A stretch of DNA of 64,000 nt from Spirosoma telluris (GCA_003259005.1 QLII01000001.1:8594029-8658028); one strand, 5' to 3'. Numbered from the stretch's first letter, positions 1-8,577 are shown. The notes: generated by a model not told the origin, from the letters alone. Translations and numbers: made by a program.

Positions 1-819
1 GTTTTCGGGGTTCGACCAGTCGCTACCCGTTTTGCGGCTCATGTATAAATCGCAGCTACCAAATCCTTTACGACCCTGGCAGGCCGTAAATACAATCGTA
101 CGGCCATCTGCCGACAGGCTGGCTGTGCCTTCGTTTTCGGGGGTATTGATATTGCTCGCGAGTGAAGTGGGGGGAGACCAGGTTTCGCCGTTGAAGGTGG
201 CTGTCATCAGATCTTCATCGCCTTCGGGTTTCAGGGCAGTAAACACGAGTGTTTGTTCATCGGCAGTCAGCACGGGGAAGTATTGAGAAGGCGTTGTTTG
301 CAGCACCGACGATAGCGGTTTCGGCTCAACAGCCTGCGGATGTTGCATGGCTTCCTGGGCAAAGCGGGCCGTTTCAATCTGCCGGGCAATTCGCTTTGCC
401 TGTGCGGACTGAGGAGCAAACATGGTCTGGTATTTTTCGAGGTAGGGGAGGGCTTCGCCGTACCGACCCAACCGAAGCAACGTATTACTTAGTGACTGGT
501 AGGCTGATCCAGATGCCGGGCTGTCGGGCTGGAGTTTTATGGCATTCCGATAGACAGCCAGAGCGGGGTCATAGCGTTTTGTGAACTCGTAGAGTTGCCC
601 AAGCTTGAGATAAGCATCCGTAAAATTGGGATCTTGCTTGATGGCCTGCTCCATATACGGAATGGCTTCATCCGCTTTTCGTTCGCCAAACAGTTTGATG
701 GATTGGGCGTAGAGTTCCTGGGCTTTAGGGTTTTGGGCAGAAGAATAATGGATAATGAATAATGTACAATGAATAATGAGAATGAATGAGCGGATCGTTA
801 TTAATTGTACATTATTCAT
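1..819 (-). CDS. Secreted TPR and PD40 beta-propeller protein, C-terminus outside window
   Basis: The reverse frame is open from an ATG at 819 to the window edge. After a hydrophobic N-terminus ending in a likely signal cleavage site (YSSAQ, about residue 29) come TPR-type helices (DEAIPYMEQAIKQDPNFTDA, then YDPALAVYRNAI and GEALPYLEKY). These are followed by PD40/WD40-like strands such as YFPVLTADEQTLVFTALKP and SADGRTIVFTA. In Bacteroidota this order is typical of periplasmic proteins that end in an OmpA-like peptidoglycan-binding domain, but that part would lie beyond position 1. The start codon lies inside an inverted repeat, so the repeat encodes the signal peptide core (IIHCTLFIIH). It follows queE by 11 bases on the same strand and is probably co-transcribed. 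Family assignment is good; exact role unknown. Confidence 0.75.
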   Translation of the reverse strand, partial: MNNVQLITIRSFILIIHCTLFIIHYSSAQNPKAQELYAQSIKLFGERKADEAIPYMEQAIKQDPNFTDAYLKLGQLYEFTKRYDPALAVYRNAIKLQPDSPASGSAYQSLSNTLLRLGRYGEALPYLEKYQTMFAPQSAQAKRIARQIETARFAQEAMQHPQAVEPKPLSSVLQTTPSQYFPVLTADEQTLVFTALKPEGDEDLMTATFNGETWSPPTSLASNINTPENEGTASLSADGRTIVFTACQGRKGFGSCDLYMSRKTGSDWSNPEN

Positions 820-827
820 TATCCATT
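747..827. repeat. Inverted repeat, TAATGAATAATG family
   Basis: Perfect 24-base arms at 747-770 and 804-827 read AATGGATAATGAATAATG then TACAAT and its complement. The repeat covers the 5' end of the TPR/PD40 gene and the border with queE. Related copies sit at about 12000-12115, 18064-18104 with 19413-19437, and 20731-20805. Confidence 0.85.
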
Positions 828-830
828 TCC

Positions 831-1480
831 TTACGGAATATCCATGTACTTGTGTGTCTGCAACGAAATTTGCCATTGCGGGTGATCTTTTACGTACTCA
901 ACGATGCGAGGTAGCATTTCATTGGAACGACCCCATTCAGTTTGCAAAAAGAGCCTGCAATCGGGTCGTAAATGCGGCACAAACGACTCGGCAAAAGCAA
1001 AGTCAGATTGGTTGTAGATAATAACTTTCAACTCATTGGCTTTAGTATAAATAGCCGGGTTGGGGGCTTTAAATTTCTTGGGCGAAAAGCAAATCCAGTC
1101 CCAGGAGCCCGTTACGGTCTGACACACGCCCGATGTTTCAATATTGGTCTGAAATCCTGCTGCTTGCAGGGCTGCTGTTAATCCGGTTAGATCGTGCATA
1201 AGGGTTCACCACCCGTAATGACCGCCATTCGTCCGGGATAGTGTAAGGCTCCATCTACAATACCTTGAATGGATAGTTTTGGGTGAGCATCAGCATCCCA
1301 TGACTCTTTTACGTCGCACCAGAAACAGCCTACATCGCAGCCACCTAGCCGGATAAAGTAAGCTGCCCGCCCTGTGTGAGCACCTTCGCCCTGAAGCGTA
1401 TAAAAGGCTTCCATTACGGGCAGGGTGGCGGTTGTTGATTCTGTGGTTGTCTGTTGATTCTGTTCTAAAAGCATAGACAA
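831..1480 (-). CDS. queE: 7-carboxy-7-deazaguanine synthase QueE (radical SAM), one frame break
   Basis: Radical SAM enzyme that rearranges carboxytetrahydropterin to 7-carboxy-7-deazaguanine, a step to queuosine and other 7-deazaguanines. The cluster motif CDVGCFWC (C-x3-C-x2-C) follows MEAFYTLQGEGAHTGRAAYF, the usual QueE N-terminal signature. ITGGEP is the radical SAM glycine-rich motif. The frame breaks at a GGG run at 1202-1204 (+ strand). Adding one base joins ITGGEPL to MHDLTGLTAAL, giving about 216 residues, normal for the family. Start taken at MSMLLEQ. No other queuosine genes are in the window. Confidence 0.9.
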
Positions 1481-1519
1481 AGATACGAACGAGCAGGCTC
1501 ATAAGGTTTCTTTATCGGA

Positions 1520-1551
1520 TTGGTTCATTCCCATTTTCTTCCTTACCTTTG
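1520..1551 (+). promoter_or_regulatory. Bacteroidota-type promoter of the histidine leader
   Basis: TTGG at 1520-1523 and TACCTTTG at 1544-1551, separated by 20 bases, match the Bacteroidota -33 (TTTG) and -7 (TAnnTTTG) elements. The leader ATG starts only five bases after the -7 box, so the transcript would begin at or next to the start codon. Confidence 0.7.
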
Positions 1552-1555
1552 CGCC

Positions 1556-1618
1556 ATGATTTCCCAACGGGCTACCCATTCTCCTTTCCGACATCGTCGC
1601 CATCATCGCGGCTGCTAA
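1556..1618 (+). CDS. hisL: Histidine operon leader peptide
   Basis: A 20-codon reading frame, MISQRATHSPFRHRRHHRGC followed by TAA, carries four histidines, three of them within five codons (residues 13, 16, 17), plus five arginines. It lies 178 bases before hisG and right behind a good promoter. Histidine-rich leader peptides control his operons by attenuation: ribosome stalling at His codons changes folding of the downstream leader RNA. The frame is too short for ordinary gene callers. Position, His content and promoter support the call; I infer the mechanism. Confidence 0.75.
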   Translation: MISQRATHSPFRHRRHHRGC

Positions 1619-1796
1619 CTCCCTGTAGCAAGGTGTTGTCCCGGTCAAACGTCGAAACCTGTTCATTTTCGCGTATTTTTGCCCCCTAATTTACTGAGCC
1701 GCTTTAGGCTATACGGCCAATTGCTGGTTTCGCCACAATATCAATGAATTACGGGTGTACAGAATACATCTTACATCTTATATCATACCTCAGTTA
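1619..1796 (+). promoter_or_regulatory. Untranslated his leader, presumed attenuator
   Basis: 178 bases between the leader peptide stop and hisG. I see only weak pairing (CGAAA with TTTTCG near 1650-1673, followed by a T-rich stretch TATTTTTG). No strong terminator hairpin is obvious by eye, so the antiterminator/terminator pair is not mapped. Confidence 0.4.
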
Positions 1797-2657
1797 ATGT
1801 CTTCTGTATTACGCATTGCTCTGCAAAAAAACGGTCGGTTAAGTGAAGATTCATACCAGCTTTTTAAAGAATGTGGTATTCGCTTCGACTATGGTACCGG
1901 TAAACTCAAGTCCGTTTCATCGAACTTTCCCGCTGAATTTCTATTCCTGCGCGACGACGATATTCCCGGTTATGTTGAAGATGGCGTTGCCGATTTAGGC
2001 ATTGTTGGCGAGAATGTAGCCGTTGAAACAGGCCGACCCGTAACCACCATTCACAAGCTGGGCTTCTCAAAGTGCCGTTTGTCCATTGCTGTCCCTCGTG
2101 GCGTCGACTGGACGGGTATTCAGCATCTGGACGGTAAAAATATTGCTACCTCTTACCCGAATCTATTAGGCAAATACCTTGCCGAACAGGGTGTGCGGGC
2201 CGAGATCCATGAAATCAGTGGGTCAGTAGAGATTGCCCCCAGCATAGGACTCGCTGAAGCTGTGTGCGATATTGTCAGTTCAGGAAGTACGTTGTTGAGC
2301 AATGGGCTGAAAGAGGTCGAAACCATCTTTCGTTCCGAAGCAATTCTCATTGCCCGTCCCCAACTGGATGCGGACAAACAGTCGTTAGTGGATAAACTTC
2401 TGTTCCGAATCAAATCGGTACAGGCGGCCAAAAATAACAAATACATTGTACTCAATGCGCCTAATCATGCCCTCGATGAGATAACGGCCTTACTGCCCGG
2501 CATGAAAAGCCCGACTGTAACCCCCCTGGCCACTGAAGGCTGGAGTTCGGTTCATTCGGTGTTGAACGAAAATGAGTTCTGGGAAAACATTGAAGCCATT
2601 CGGGCCGCTGGTGCCGAAGGTATTCTGGTTATCCCGATTGAGAAAATGATTTATTGA
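1797..2657 (+). CDS. hisG: ATP phosphoribosyltransferase HisG (long form)
   Basis: Catalyses the first step of histidine synthesis, ATP plus PRPP to phosphoribosyl-ATP. The protein from MSSVLRIALQKNGRLSEDS is 286 residues, the size of long-form HisG with a C-terminal regulatory ACT-like domain. Typical segments are the N-terminal LRIALQKNGRL, DLGIVGENV, and the PRPP-binding region EIAPSIGLAEAVCDIVSSGS. The C-terminal part (SPTVTPLATEGWSSVHSVLN) matches the HisG_C domain. I prefer the ATG at 1797 over an upstream in-frame start, because homology begins there. First gene of the his operon; feedback inhibition by histidine is expected for the family. Confidence 0.95.
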   Translation: MSSVLRIALQKNGRLSEDSYQLFKECGIRFDYGTGKLKSVSSNFPAEFLFLRDDDIPGYVEDGVADLGIVGENVAVETGRPVTTIHKLGFSKCRLSIAVPRGVDWTGIQHLDGKNIATSYPNLLGKYLAEQGVRAEIHEISGSVEIAPSIGLAEAVCDIVSSGSTLLSNGLKEVETIFRSEAILIARPQLDADKQSLVDKLLFRIKSVQAAKNNKYIVLNAPNHALDEITALLPGMKSPTVTPLATEGWSSVHSVLNENEFWENIEAIRAAGAEGILVIPIEKMIY

Positions 2658-2660
2658 AAA

Positions 2661-2749
2661 GGAGGAAGGGGAGAAAAGGAGGGCAGGGAGGAGGGATAGT
2701 ATCCGTAGTTTTCCTTTCTTCTTTCCTCCCCTTCCTCCCTCTCCTCCTA
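2661..2749. repeat. Imperfect purine/pyrimidine inverted repeat between hisG and hisD
   Basis: A GGAGG-rich left half (2661-2695) faces a CCTCC-rich right half (about 2713-2749). The same composition recurs, with perfect arms, at 41737-41816. Confidence 0.7.
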
Positions 2750-2754
2750 AAAAA

Positions 2755-4046
2755 ATGAATATCATCCCCTTTCCCTCCCGCGCTGAATGGCCTACCTTGC
2801 TGGCTCGGCCCGTACAATCAACGCAGCAGATTGAAGCTGCGGTGGCACCCATATTGGCGCAGGTCCGCACTGGGGGCGATACTGCCCTGGTTGAACTGGC
2901 GAAGAAATTCGATAAGATAGACCTCGCTAGTAGCCAGCTACTAGTTAGTGCCGATGAACTCGATGGGGCAGAAGCCCAGTTGAGTGATGAACTGAAGGCA
3001 GCTATTCGGCAGGCGTATCAGAACATTCGCCTGTTTCATGAACGACAAAAACAGCCGGTTGAGAAAATCGAAACGATGCCGGGCGTTATGTGCTGGCGCA
3101 AAAGTGTAGGTATCGAAAAGGTTGGACTCTACATTCCAGGGGGACTGCTCCCTTGTTCAGTACGGTGTTGATGCTGGGTATTCCGGCGCAACTGGCGGGT
3201 TGTCGTGAGGTTGTCCTTTGTACGCCTGGCAATCACCCCGCCATTTACTTTGCTGCCAAACTGGTTGGCGTAACGAAGGTGTTTCGCATTGGTGGGGCAC
3301 AGGCAATTGCCGCTATGGCTTACGGAACGGAGTCGGTACCAAAGGTTTATAAAATATTTGGACCGGGCAATCAGTACGTGACAGCCGCCAAGATGCTGGT
3401 CGCTAAAGAAGGGATGTCCATTGATATGCCAGCCGGACCAAGTGAAGTAGCGGTGTATGCGGATGATTCTGCCATCCCTGCCTTTGTCGCTGCCGATTTA
3501 TTGTCGCAGGCAGAGCACGGGGCCGACAGTCAGGTCTTGCTGGTTTCGACCAGTAAAAAACTGCTTACTAGTGTTAATCTGACGCTGAGCACGCAACTAG
3601 GCCGACTTCCCCGACAGGCGATGGCTGCTAAGGCGCTGGAAAATAGTAAGATGATTCTGCTCGATAATCAGGCCGATGCCATTGATCTGTTGAACGACTA
3701 CGCGGCCGAACACTTAATTCTGAGCATTGAAAATGCGGAAGAAGTAGCCGATCAAATCATCAATGCGGGCTCTATTTTCCTAGGCAATTACACGCCCGAA
3801 TCAGCCGGTGATTATGCATCGGGAACCAATCATACCTTGCCGACTAATGGATTCGCCCGGGCCTATAGTGGTGTGTCTCTGGATAGTTTTGTTAAGAAAA
3901 TTACCGTACAACACATCACGCGGGAGGGTTTGCAGAACGTTGGCCCTGTAGTGGAAGCGATGGCCGAAGCTGAATCGCTGGATGCGCACAAGCGGGCTGT
4001 GAGTATACGACTGGCGAGTCTTGCCGAAGTAAATCCGGTTTTATAG
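2755..4046 (+). CDS. hisD: Histidinol dehydrogenase, one frame break
   Basis: Oxidises L-histidinol to L-histidine in two NAD-dependent steps, zinc-dependent. Recognisable blocks are GLYIPGG, VFRIGGAQAIAAMAYGTES, KIFGPGNQYVTAAK, DMPAGPSEVAVYAD, LLSQAEHGADSQVLLVS and the C-terminal ASGTNHTLPT. The frame breaks at the GGGGG run 3139-3143; one more G gives IPGGTAPLFSTVLMLG as in all HisD. The repaired protein is about 430 residues, the standard length. It follows hisG after a repeat and precedes the aminotransferase gene by 12 bases. Confidence 0.95.
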
Positions 4047-4058
4047 TCAGTGATTTTT

Positions 4059-5242
4059 ATGCTTAATCTCTCCTCCCTCCGCGCCGACACTCCCGGCGTT
4101 CAGCAGGTCATCCATTTTAACAACGCCGGCGCATCGCTAATGCCACAGCCCGTTATCGACGCAATTACGGATCACATCGCACTGGAAGCCGAAATTGGTG
4201 GATACGAAGCCGCCGACGTTCGTAAAGACGCTATTCGAGGTTTTTATACGTCTACTGCCCAGTTGCTGAATACCTCTGCCGATAATCTTGCCGCCATGTC
4301 CAGTGCAACAGATGCTTATGCACAGGCATTGTCGGCAATTCCTTTTGAGCGGGGGATGTTATCCTGACTACAATCAACGATTATGTCTCCAATCAGATCG
4401 CGTTCCTTTCCCTGAAAAAGCGTTTTGGCGTTGAGGTTGTTCGGGCTACAGATGAACCGGGAAATGGCGTTTCGGTCGAGGACATGGCGAAGAAGATAAA
4501 GTCATTACGTCCGAAACTGGTTGCCGTGACCCATGTGCCGACTAATTCAGGTTTGGTTCAGCCCGTTGGATCGATTGGTCAGCTTTGCCGGGAGAGTGAC
4601 GTATTGTATTTGGTTGATGCATGCCAGTCGGTGGGGCAATTGCCCGTTGATGTAACTCAGATTCACTGTGATTTTCTGACGGCTACCTGCCGAAAATTCC
4701 TGCGTGGCCCGCGTGGAACGGGGTTTCTTTACGTTTCCAATAAGGCTTTATCCGCGAATCTCGCTCCCCTGTTTATCGACTTGCATGGGGCTAGCTGGGA
4801 ATCCGCGGATACATTTCAACCCATAAGGTCCGCCCTCCGCTTTGAAAATTGGGAATTTCCCTATGCCCTGATTCTGGGAGCCACCGAAGCCAATCGGTAT
4901 GCCCTGAACGTAGGCATTGAAAACATTGCGAAACGAAATGATGAGCTATGTGGTACACTACGTAGTCAACTGACTCAGTTGCCGGGCGTTCGGTTACTGG
5001 ATGAAGGTAATCGGTTATCAAGCATTATCACCTTGTTTAGCGACCGCAAATCGGCTGATGAACTGAAAGCAGCCTTAGCTGCCGAGCACATTAACACATC
5101 GATTAGCACGCATGGTGCCGCTATTTTAGATTATGATCGAAAAGGAATGTTCACCGCTGCAATTCGGATTTCGCCCCATTATTTTAATACGGAGGATGAA
5201 ATTAATATGTTGGTTGATACCCTAAAACGAATCCTGGAATGA
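4059..5242 (+). CDS. Class V PLP-dependent aminotransferase/lyase, one frame break
   Basis: Fold-type I PLP enzyme of the cysteine desulfurase/isopenicillin-epimerase superfamily. Visible are the N-terminal HFNNAGASLMP, VTHVPTNSGLVQPV, the PLP-phosphate Asp/Gln pair in YLVDACQSVGQ, and the likely Schiff-base lysine in TCRKFLRGPRGTGFLYVS. The RKFLRGPRGTG pattern resembles the EgtE-like (hercynylcysteine sulfoxide lyase) branch more than NifS/IscS, but no other ergothioneine genes are present, so the substrate is unknown. The frame breaks at GGGGG 4351-4355; with one more G it reads IPFERGDVILTTINDYVSNQ, about 394 residues. ATG at 4059 is preferred to a GTG at 4050. Its stop overlaps the next start by four bases. 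Confidence 0.8.
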
Positions 5243-5739
5243 AACACCTCGCCGACCTCCTGCTCCTGGGTGATCCCCGCCTGTATGAAACCTGCGAGCC
5301 AGTTCTGGAATCAGAGCTTCCGTTGGTGGCAAGCTGGGTGGCTGATTTGCATACTGTCATGGAGGAAATTCGCGCAACATATCAGTTTGGGCGAGGAATT
5401 GCCGCTCCGCAGCTAGGCATCATGAAACGGCTGATTTACCTTAATATAGATAAACCTCGGGTTATCATCAATCCCGAACTGGTGACCGTTAGTGAGGAAA
5501 CCAGCGAACTTTGGGATGATTGTATGAGTTTTCCAAACTTACTGGTACGCGTCCGGCGACATTGCCAGTTGACACTCAAGTATCATGATGAACACTGGCA
5601 GCAACATACCTGGGAGGTTACCGATTGGGGCTTGTCTGAATTAATTCAGCATGAATATGATCACCTCAACGGGGTTCTATGTACCATGCGTGCGATTGAT
5701 AACCAGTCGTTTCGGTGGCGACCAACACCAACTATCTGA
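5239..5739 (+). CDS. Peptide deformylase-family protein, divergent
   Basis: Removes the N-formyl group from new proteins, if active. All three metal-site motifs are placed as in the family: GRGIAAPQLG (motif 1), WDDCMSF where the usual EGCLS would be (motif 2, metal Cys kept), and QHEYDHLNGVL (motif 3, HExxH with the catalytic Glu). 166 residues is normal. The changed motif 2 suggests a secondary, non-housekeeping copy. It overlaps the aminotransferase stop, so it is translated with the his operon. Product class is sure; whether this is the main deformylase is not. Confidence 0.85.
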   Translation: MKHLADLLLLGDPRLYETCEPVLESELPLVASWVADLHTVMEEIRATYQFGRGIAAPQLGIMKRLIYLNIDKPRVIINPELVTVSEETSELWDDCMSFPNLLVRVRRHCQLTLKYHDEHWQQHTWEVTDWGLSELIQHEYDHLNGVLCTMRAIDNQSFRWRPTPTI

Positions 5740-5768
5740 CTTTATTAACCCCGGTACTCGTCCAATTT

Positions 5769-5850
5769 AGATTCTATTGATATTTTAGATTCTTTTTTGT
5801 TGATTATCAAGGCAATAGAATCCAAAGAATCAATAGCAACAATACAATCT
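5769..5850. repeat. Imperfect inverted repeat, GATTCT family
   Basis: AGATTCTATTGATATTTTAG faces the complement around CAATAGAATC and ACAATCT. It separates the deformylase gene from the toxin-antitoxin pair. Other members: 15735-15820, 45041-45132, 53642-53679. Confidence 0.7.
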
Positions 5851-5915
5851 ATTTTGGCAAAGCACTAGTCACTAGCAAACCAATTTGGGTTAACGGAAAA
5901 ATGTCTGTATTTTTA

Positions 5916-5929
5916 AGGAAATAATTCCT
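5916..5929. promoter_or_regulatory. Short palindrome before the antitoxin, possible autoregulatory operator
   Basis: AGGAA-ATAA-TTCCT ends four bases before the antitoxin ATG. Xre-type antitoxins usually repress their own operon at such palindromes. The site is short, so this is only a candidate. Confidence 0.35.
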
Positions 5930-5933
5930 CATT

Positions 5934-6362
5934 ATGACAATCATAGCCATCGCCAATCGACTGGGCGGCCATGAAATACTCGGACGAAGTATTCGTAGTG
6001 AAGCCGACCTGATGCACCTGATTGAGCAGGGTGTTCCAAAAGCAACAATTCGTTATTTGGCTGATTCACTGGGAATTGAGCCTAAAGAACTCGTGCAATA
6101 CCTACCAGTTACTCCCCGTAATTTGCAACGATATCAGGATAAGGATCTCCTTTCTGATAGTGTCTCAGACCATATTGTGGCCCTGGCCGAGTTGTTTGAA
6201 CATGGCGAAGATGCCTTGGGAAAAGACTATTTTCGAGATTGGCTGCATGGGTCGATTTTAGCGTTGGGTAACCGGCGACCTGTTGACTTCCTCAAAACGC
6301 ACAAAGGTATTGGTATCGTTGACCGGGAAATTGGGCGGATTGAACACGGAATAGTTGCCTGA
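5934..6362 (+). CDS. Xre/MbcA/ParS-family antitoxin (DUF2384)
   Basis: 142 residues. The N-terminal part is a helix-turn-helix-like segment (HLIEQGVPKATIRYLADSLG, then KELVQYLPVTPRNLQRY). The C-terminal part (VALAELFEHGEDALGKDYF, then WLHGSILALGNRRPVDFLKT) is the MbcA/ParS/Xre toxin-binding domain. The antitoxin neutralises the RES toxin and normally represses the operon. Stop and toxin start overlap (TGATGG at 6360-6365), typical of these pairs. It lies inside the his operon, between the deformylase and hisC. Confidence 0.9.
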   Translation: MTIIAIANRLGGHEILGRSIRSEADLMHLIEQGVPKATIRYLADSLGIEPKELVQYLPVTPRNLQRYQDKDLLSDSVSDHIVALAELFEHGEDALGKDYFRDWLHGSILALGNRRPVDFLKTHKGIGIVDREIGRIEHGIVA

Positions 6363-6817
6363 TGGAATTATTTCGAGTTACGCGCCAGAAATATGCCAGT
6401 GATCTGTCAGGTAATGGGGCGGCTGTGTATGGAGGGAGATGGAACGAAGCAGGTAGGCCTGTGATTTATGCGGCCAGTAGTCGGTCATTGGCTATTTTAG
6501 AGACGCTGGTTCATCTACGGCAACCACAACCCCCAACCGATTATCAGGTCATGGTGCTGTATGTTCCTGATCATATTCCGTTTATCAACAGCCAGCAATT
6601 GCCCGAAAACTGGAAAGTTGATGAAGGCTATACGCAACAGCTTGGGAGCCAATGGCTGGCCTCGAACGAATCGCTTCTGTTGCGTGTGCCTTCGGTTATT
6701 GTTCGGGCGGAGTACAATTATCTGCTCAATCCCGCCCAGGAATTGTTCATGGAAGTAAAACTAATTGCCGTGGAGTCGATTGAATTTGACCCACGATTTT
6801 TTCAGAAATTAAGCTAA
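6362..6817 (+). CDS. RES-domain toxin (NAD+ phosphorylase type)
   Basis: 151 residues, a single RES domain. Family landmarks are the N-terminal Arg in MELFRVTRQKYA, the GGRWN motif (YGGRWNEAGRPVIYAA), the helix Glu in SLAILETLVHL, and the Ser/Asn region VPSVIVRAEYNYLLNP. Studied RES toxins degrade cellular NAD+, stopping growth when the Xre antitoxin is lost. The family's conserved Arg, Glu and Ser positions appear intact, so the toxin is probably functional. Its TAA shares the final A with the hisC ATG (6815-6819), so hisC can be translationally coupled to the toxin. Confidence 0.9.
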   Translation: MELFRVTRQKYASDLSGNGAAVYGGRWNEAGRPVIYAASSRSLAILETLVHLRQPQPPTDYQVMVLYVPDHIPFINSQQLPENWKVDEGYTQQLGSQWLASNESLLLRVPSVIVRAEYNYLLNPAQELFMEVKLIAVESIEFDPRFFQKLS

Positions 6818-7965
6818 TGCAATCATTCAATCTCAACAACCTCCTCCGTCCCCACATTCTTACCCTGACACCCTATTCATCCGCTCGCGATGAGTATACG
6901 GGTAAGGTGGGCGTTTTTCTGGATGCCAACGAAAACCCCATCGGGTCTACAACAGATACGGGCGATTACAACCGCTACCCCGACCCGCACCAGTGGGCCA
7001 TCAAGCAGCGGCTGGCACCCATCAAAGGCGTTCGGCCCGAGCAGATTTTCCTGGGCAATGGGTCCGATGAACCGATTGATTTGCTCGTTCGTGCCACCTG
7101 TACGCCGGGCGGTCCGACGCATCGGAAAGACAATCTATTAATCATGCCGCCAACCTATGGCATGTACGAAGTTTCGGCAGCGGTGAATGATGTTGAGCTG
7201 ATCAAAGTGCCATTGACGCCCGATTTTCAGGTAGATACCGATGCTGTTTTAGCCGCCATTCGACCAAATACGAAACTGATCTGGTTGTGTTCGCCCAATA
7301 ATCCGTCGGGGAATTTGTTACAGGCTGATGCCATCCGTACGATTCTTGAAGCGGCTGATCATTCATTAGTGATTGTGGACGAAGCCTATATTGATTTTGC
7401 CGATACGCCATCCTGGACTACGGAGTTGGACAACTACCCGAATCTGGTTGTCCTGCAAACCTTCTCGAAAGCGTGGGGCCTTGCTGCTTTACGGTTAGGT
7501 ATGTGCTTTGCCTCTGAGGAGTTAATTCAGGTGCTCAATAAAATTAAGCCGCCTTATAACATCTCGGCTCCGACCCAGATGCTTGCACTGGATGCTCTCA
7601 ATCATGAGGCTGAGAAGAATGAGATGGTTCGTCAAATTTTGACGGAACGGCAGTTTTTGGCCGAGAAACTGCGTTCTTTGCCATCGGTGCAGGTAATTCA
7701 TCCCTCTGACGCAAACTTTTTGCTTGTTCAATTCAATGATGCGAAAGGTATTTTTGAACACCTGATTGAGCAGCAGGTAATTGTGCGAGACCGGTCGAAA
7801 GTGAAACTATGTGGGGGCTGCCTGCGTATTTCGGTGGGCACACGGTCTGAAAATGAGCGACTCATAGCCGTCCTCCAAACTATGAACAGTGCACAGCCTG
7901 TACCCAATTTGCCGCTTGGAACCGGAGATGAAGCGACAAAGCCGCAACTTGTGTCAAATGCCTGA
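6817..7965 (+). CDS. hisC: Histidinol-phosphate aminotransferase
   Basis: PLP enzyme converting imidazole acetol phosphate and glutamate to histidinol phosphate. 382 residues and intact. Signatures: LDANENPIG near the N-terminus, LGNGSDEPIDLLVRA, the PLP site WLCSPNNPSGN and VIVDEAYIDFA, the Schiff-base Lys in LQTFSKAWGLAALRLGM, and the C-terminal LRISVGTRSENERL. The start codon overlaps the RES toxin stop. hisB and later genes of the pathway do not follow here; an unrelated outer membrane gene does. Confidence 0.95.
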   Translation: MQSFNLNNLLRPHILTLTPYSSARDEYTGKVGVFLDANENPIGSTTDTGDYNRYPDPHQWAIKQRLAPIKGVRPEQIFLGNGSDEPIDLLVRATCTPGGPTHRKDNLLIMPPTYGMYEVSAAVNDVELIKVPLTPDFQVDTDAVLAAIRPNTKLIWLCSPNNPSGNLLQADAIRTILEAADHSLVIVDEAYIDFADTPSWTTELDNYPNLVVLQTFSKAWGLAALRLGMCFASEELIQVLNKIKPPYNISAPTQMLALDALNHEAEKNEMVRQILTERQFLAEKLRSLPSVQVIHPSDANFLLVQFNDAKGIFEHLIEQQVIVRDRSKVKLCGGCLRISVGTRSENERLIAVLQTMNSAQPVPNLPLGTGDEATKPQLVSNA

Positions 7966-8041
7966 TTTTTCAGGATGGCTAGCCGTGCACCTGTTACAAG
8001 ACTCGGTCCATGTAGTCTAATGAAGACTAATCAATAACTCT

Positions 8042-8571
8042 ATGAAAAAATCGTATCTATTAGCAGTACTTGTTTTAGCCAGTTGGATACTAATACCCAA
8101 TGATGCACAGGCGCAATACAATAACTGGGCCGTGGGTTTCGCATCGGTGAACCATCGGGGGTGAATATTCGAAAATATTTCGGCACGAATCACGCCTTCG
8201 ATTTGAACATTGGTACCTATGGGGGCATCTATGGTACCAAGCGAAGCTACCGATCTGGCGAGTATCAAAGCGTAGGGCTAAGTATTCAGGGTCATTATAT
8301 ATGGCACACAGCTCTTACGAAAAGCGAAAGTATTCGGGCGTATTATGGATTTGGGGGTCAAATAAATAATCGCCGGTATTACCCTCCCCGGTTAAATGGT
8401 GAGTACGAAAATGCGTTGTCATTAGGAGGTTCTGGGATTGGTGGACTGGAGTTTTTTCCGGTTGGTAAACCCTATTCGTTTTTTCTGGAAACCGGCGCTT
8501 ATGTCGAACTCCTACAGGCTCCATTCTTCCTGAATTTGAATACAGGATTAGGGTTGCGGTATAATTTTTAG
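8042..8571 (+). CDS. Small outer membrane beta-barrel-like protein, one frame break
   Basis: The start MKKSYLLAVLVLASWIL and AQAQ give a clear signal peptide. After adding one base at the TTT run 8137-8139, the frame continues as VGFRIGEPSGVNIRKYFG to a 176-residue protein. It has alternating aromatic/polar strands and ends in the C-terminal Phe of an outer membrane barrel (GLGLRYNF). The start of the mature part resembles small porin-like Bacteroidota proteins of unknown function. It sits 76 bases after hisC and may be read from the same transcript. Confidence 0.65.
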
Positions 8572-8577
8572 ACGGGA

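Noticed and set aside
3139..3143. Programmed frameshifting in hisD and other split genes
   Set aside because: The breaks have no shared slippery heptamer or downstream structure, occur in unrelated genes, and always need one added base in a homopolymer; sequence error explains all.
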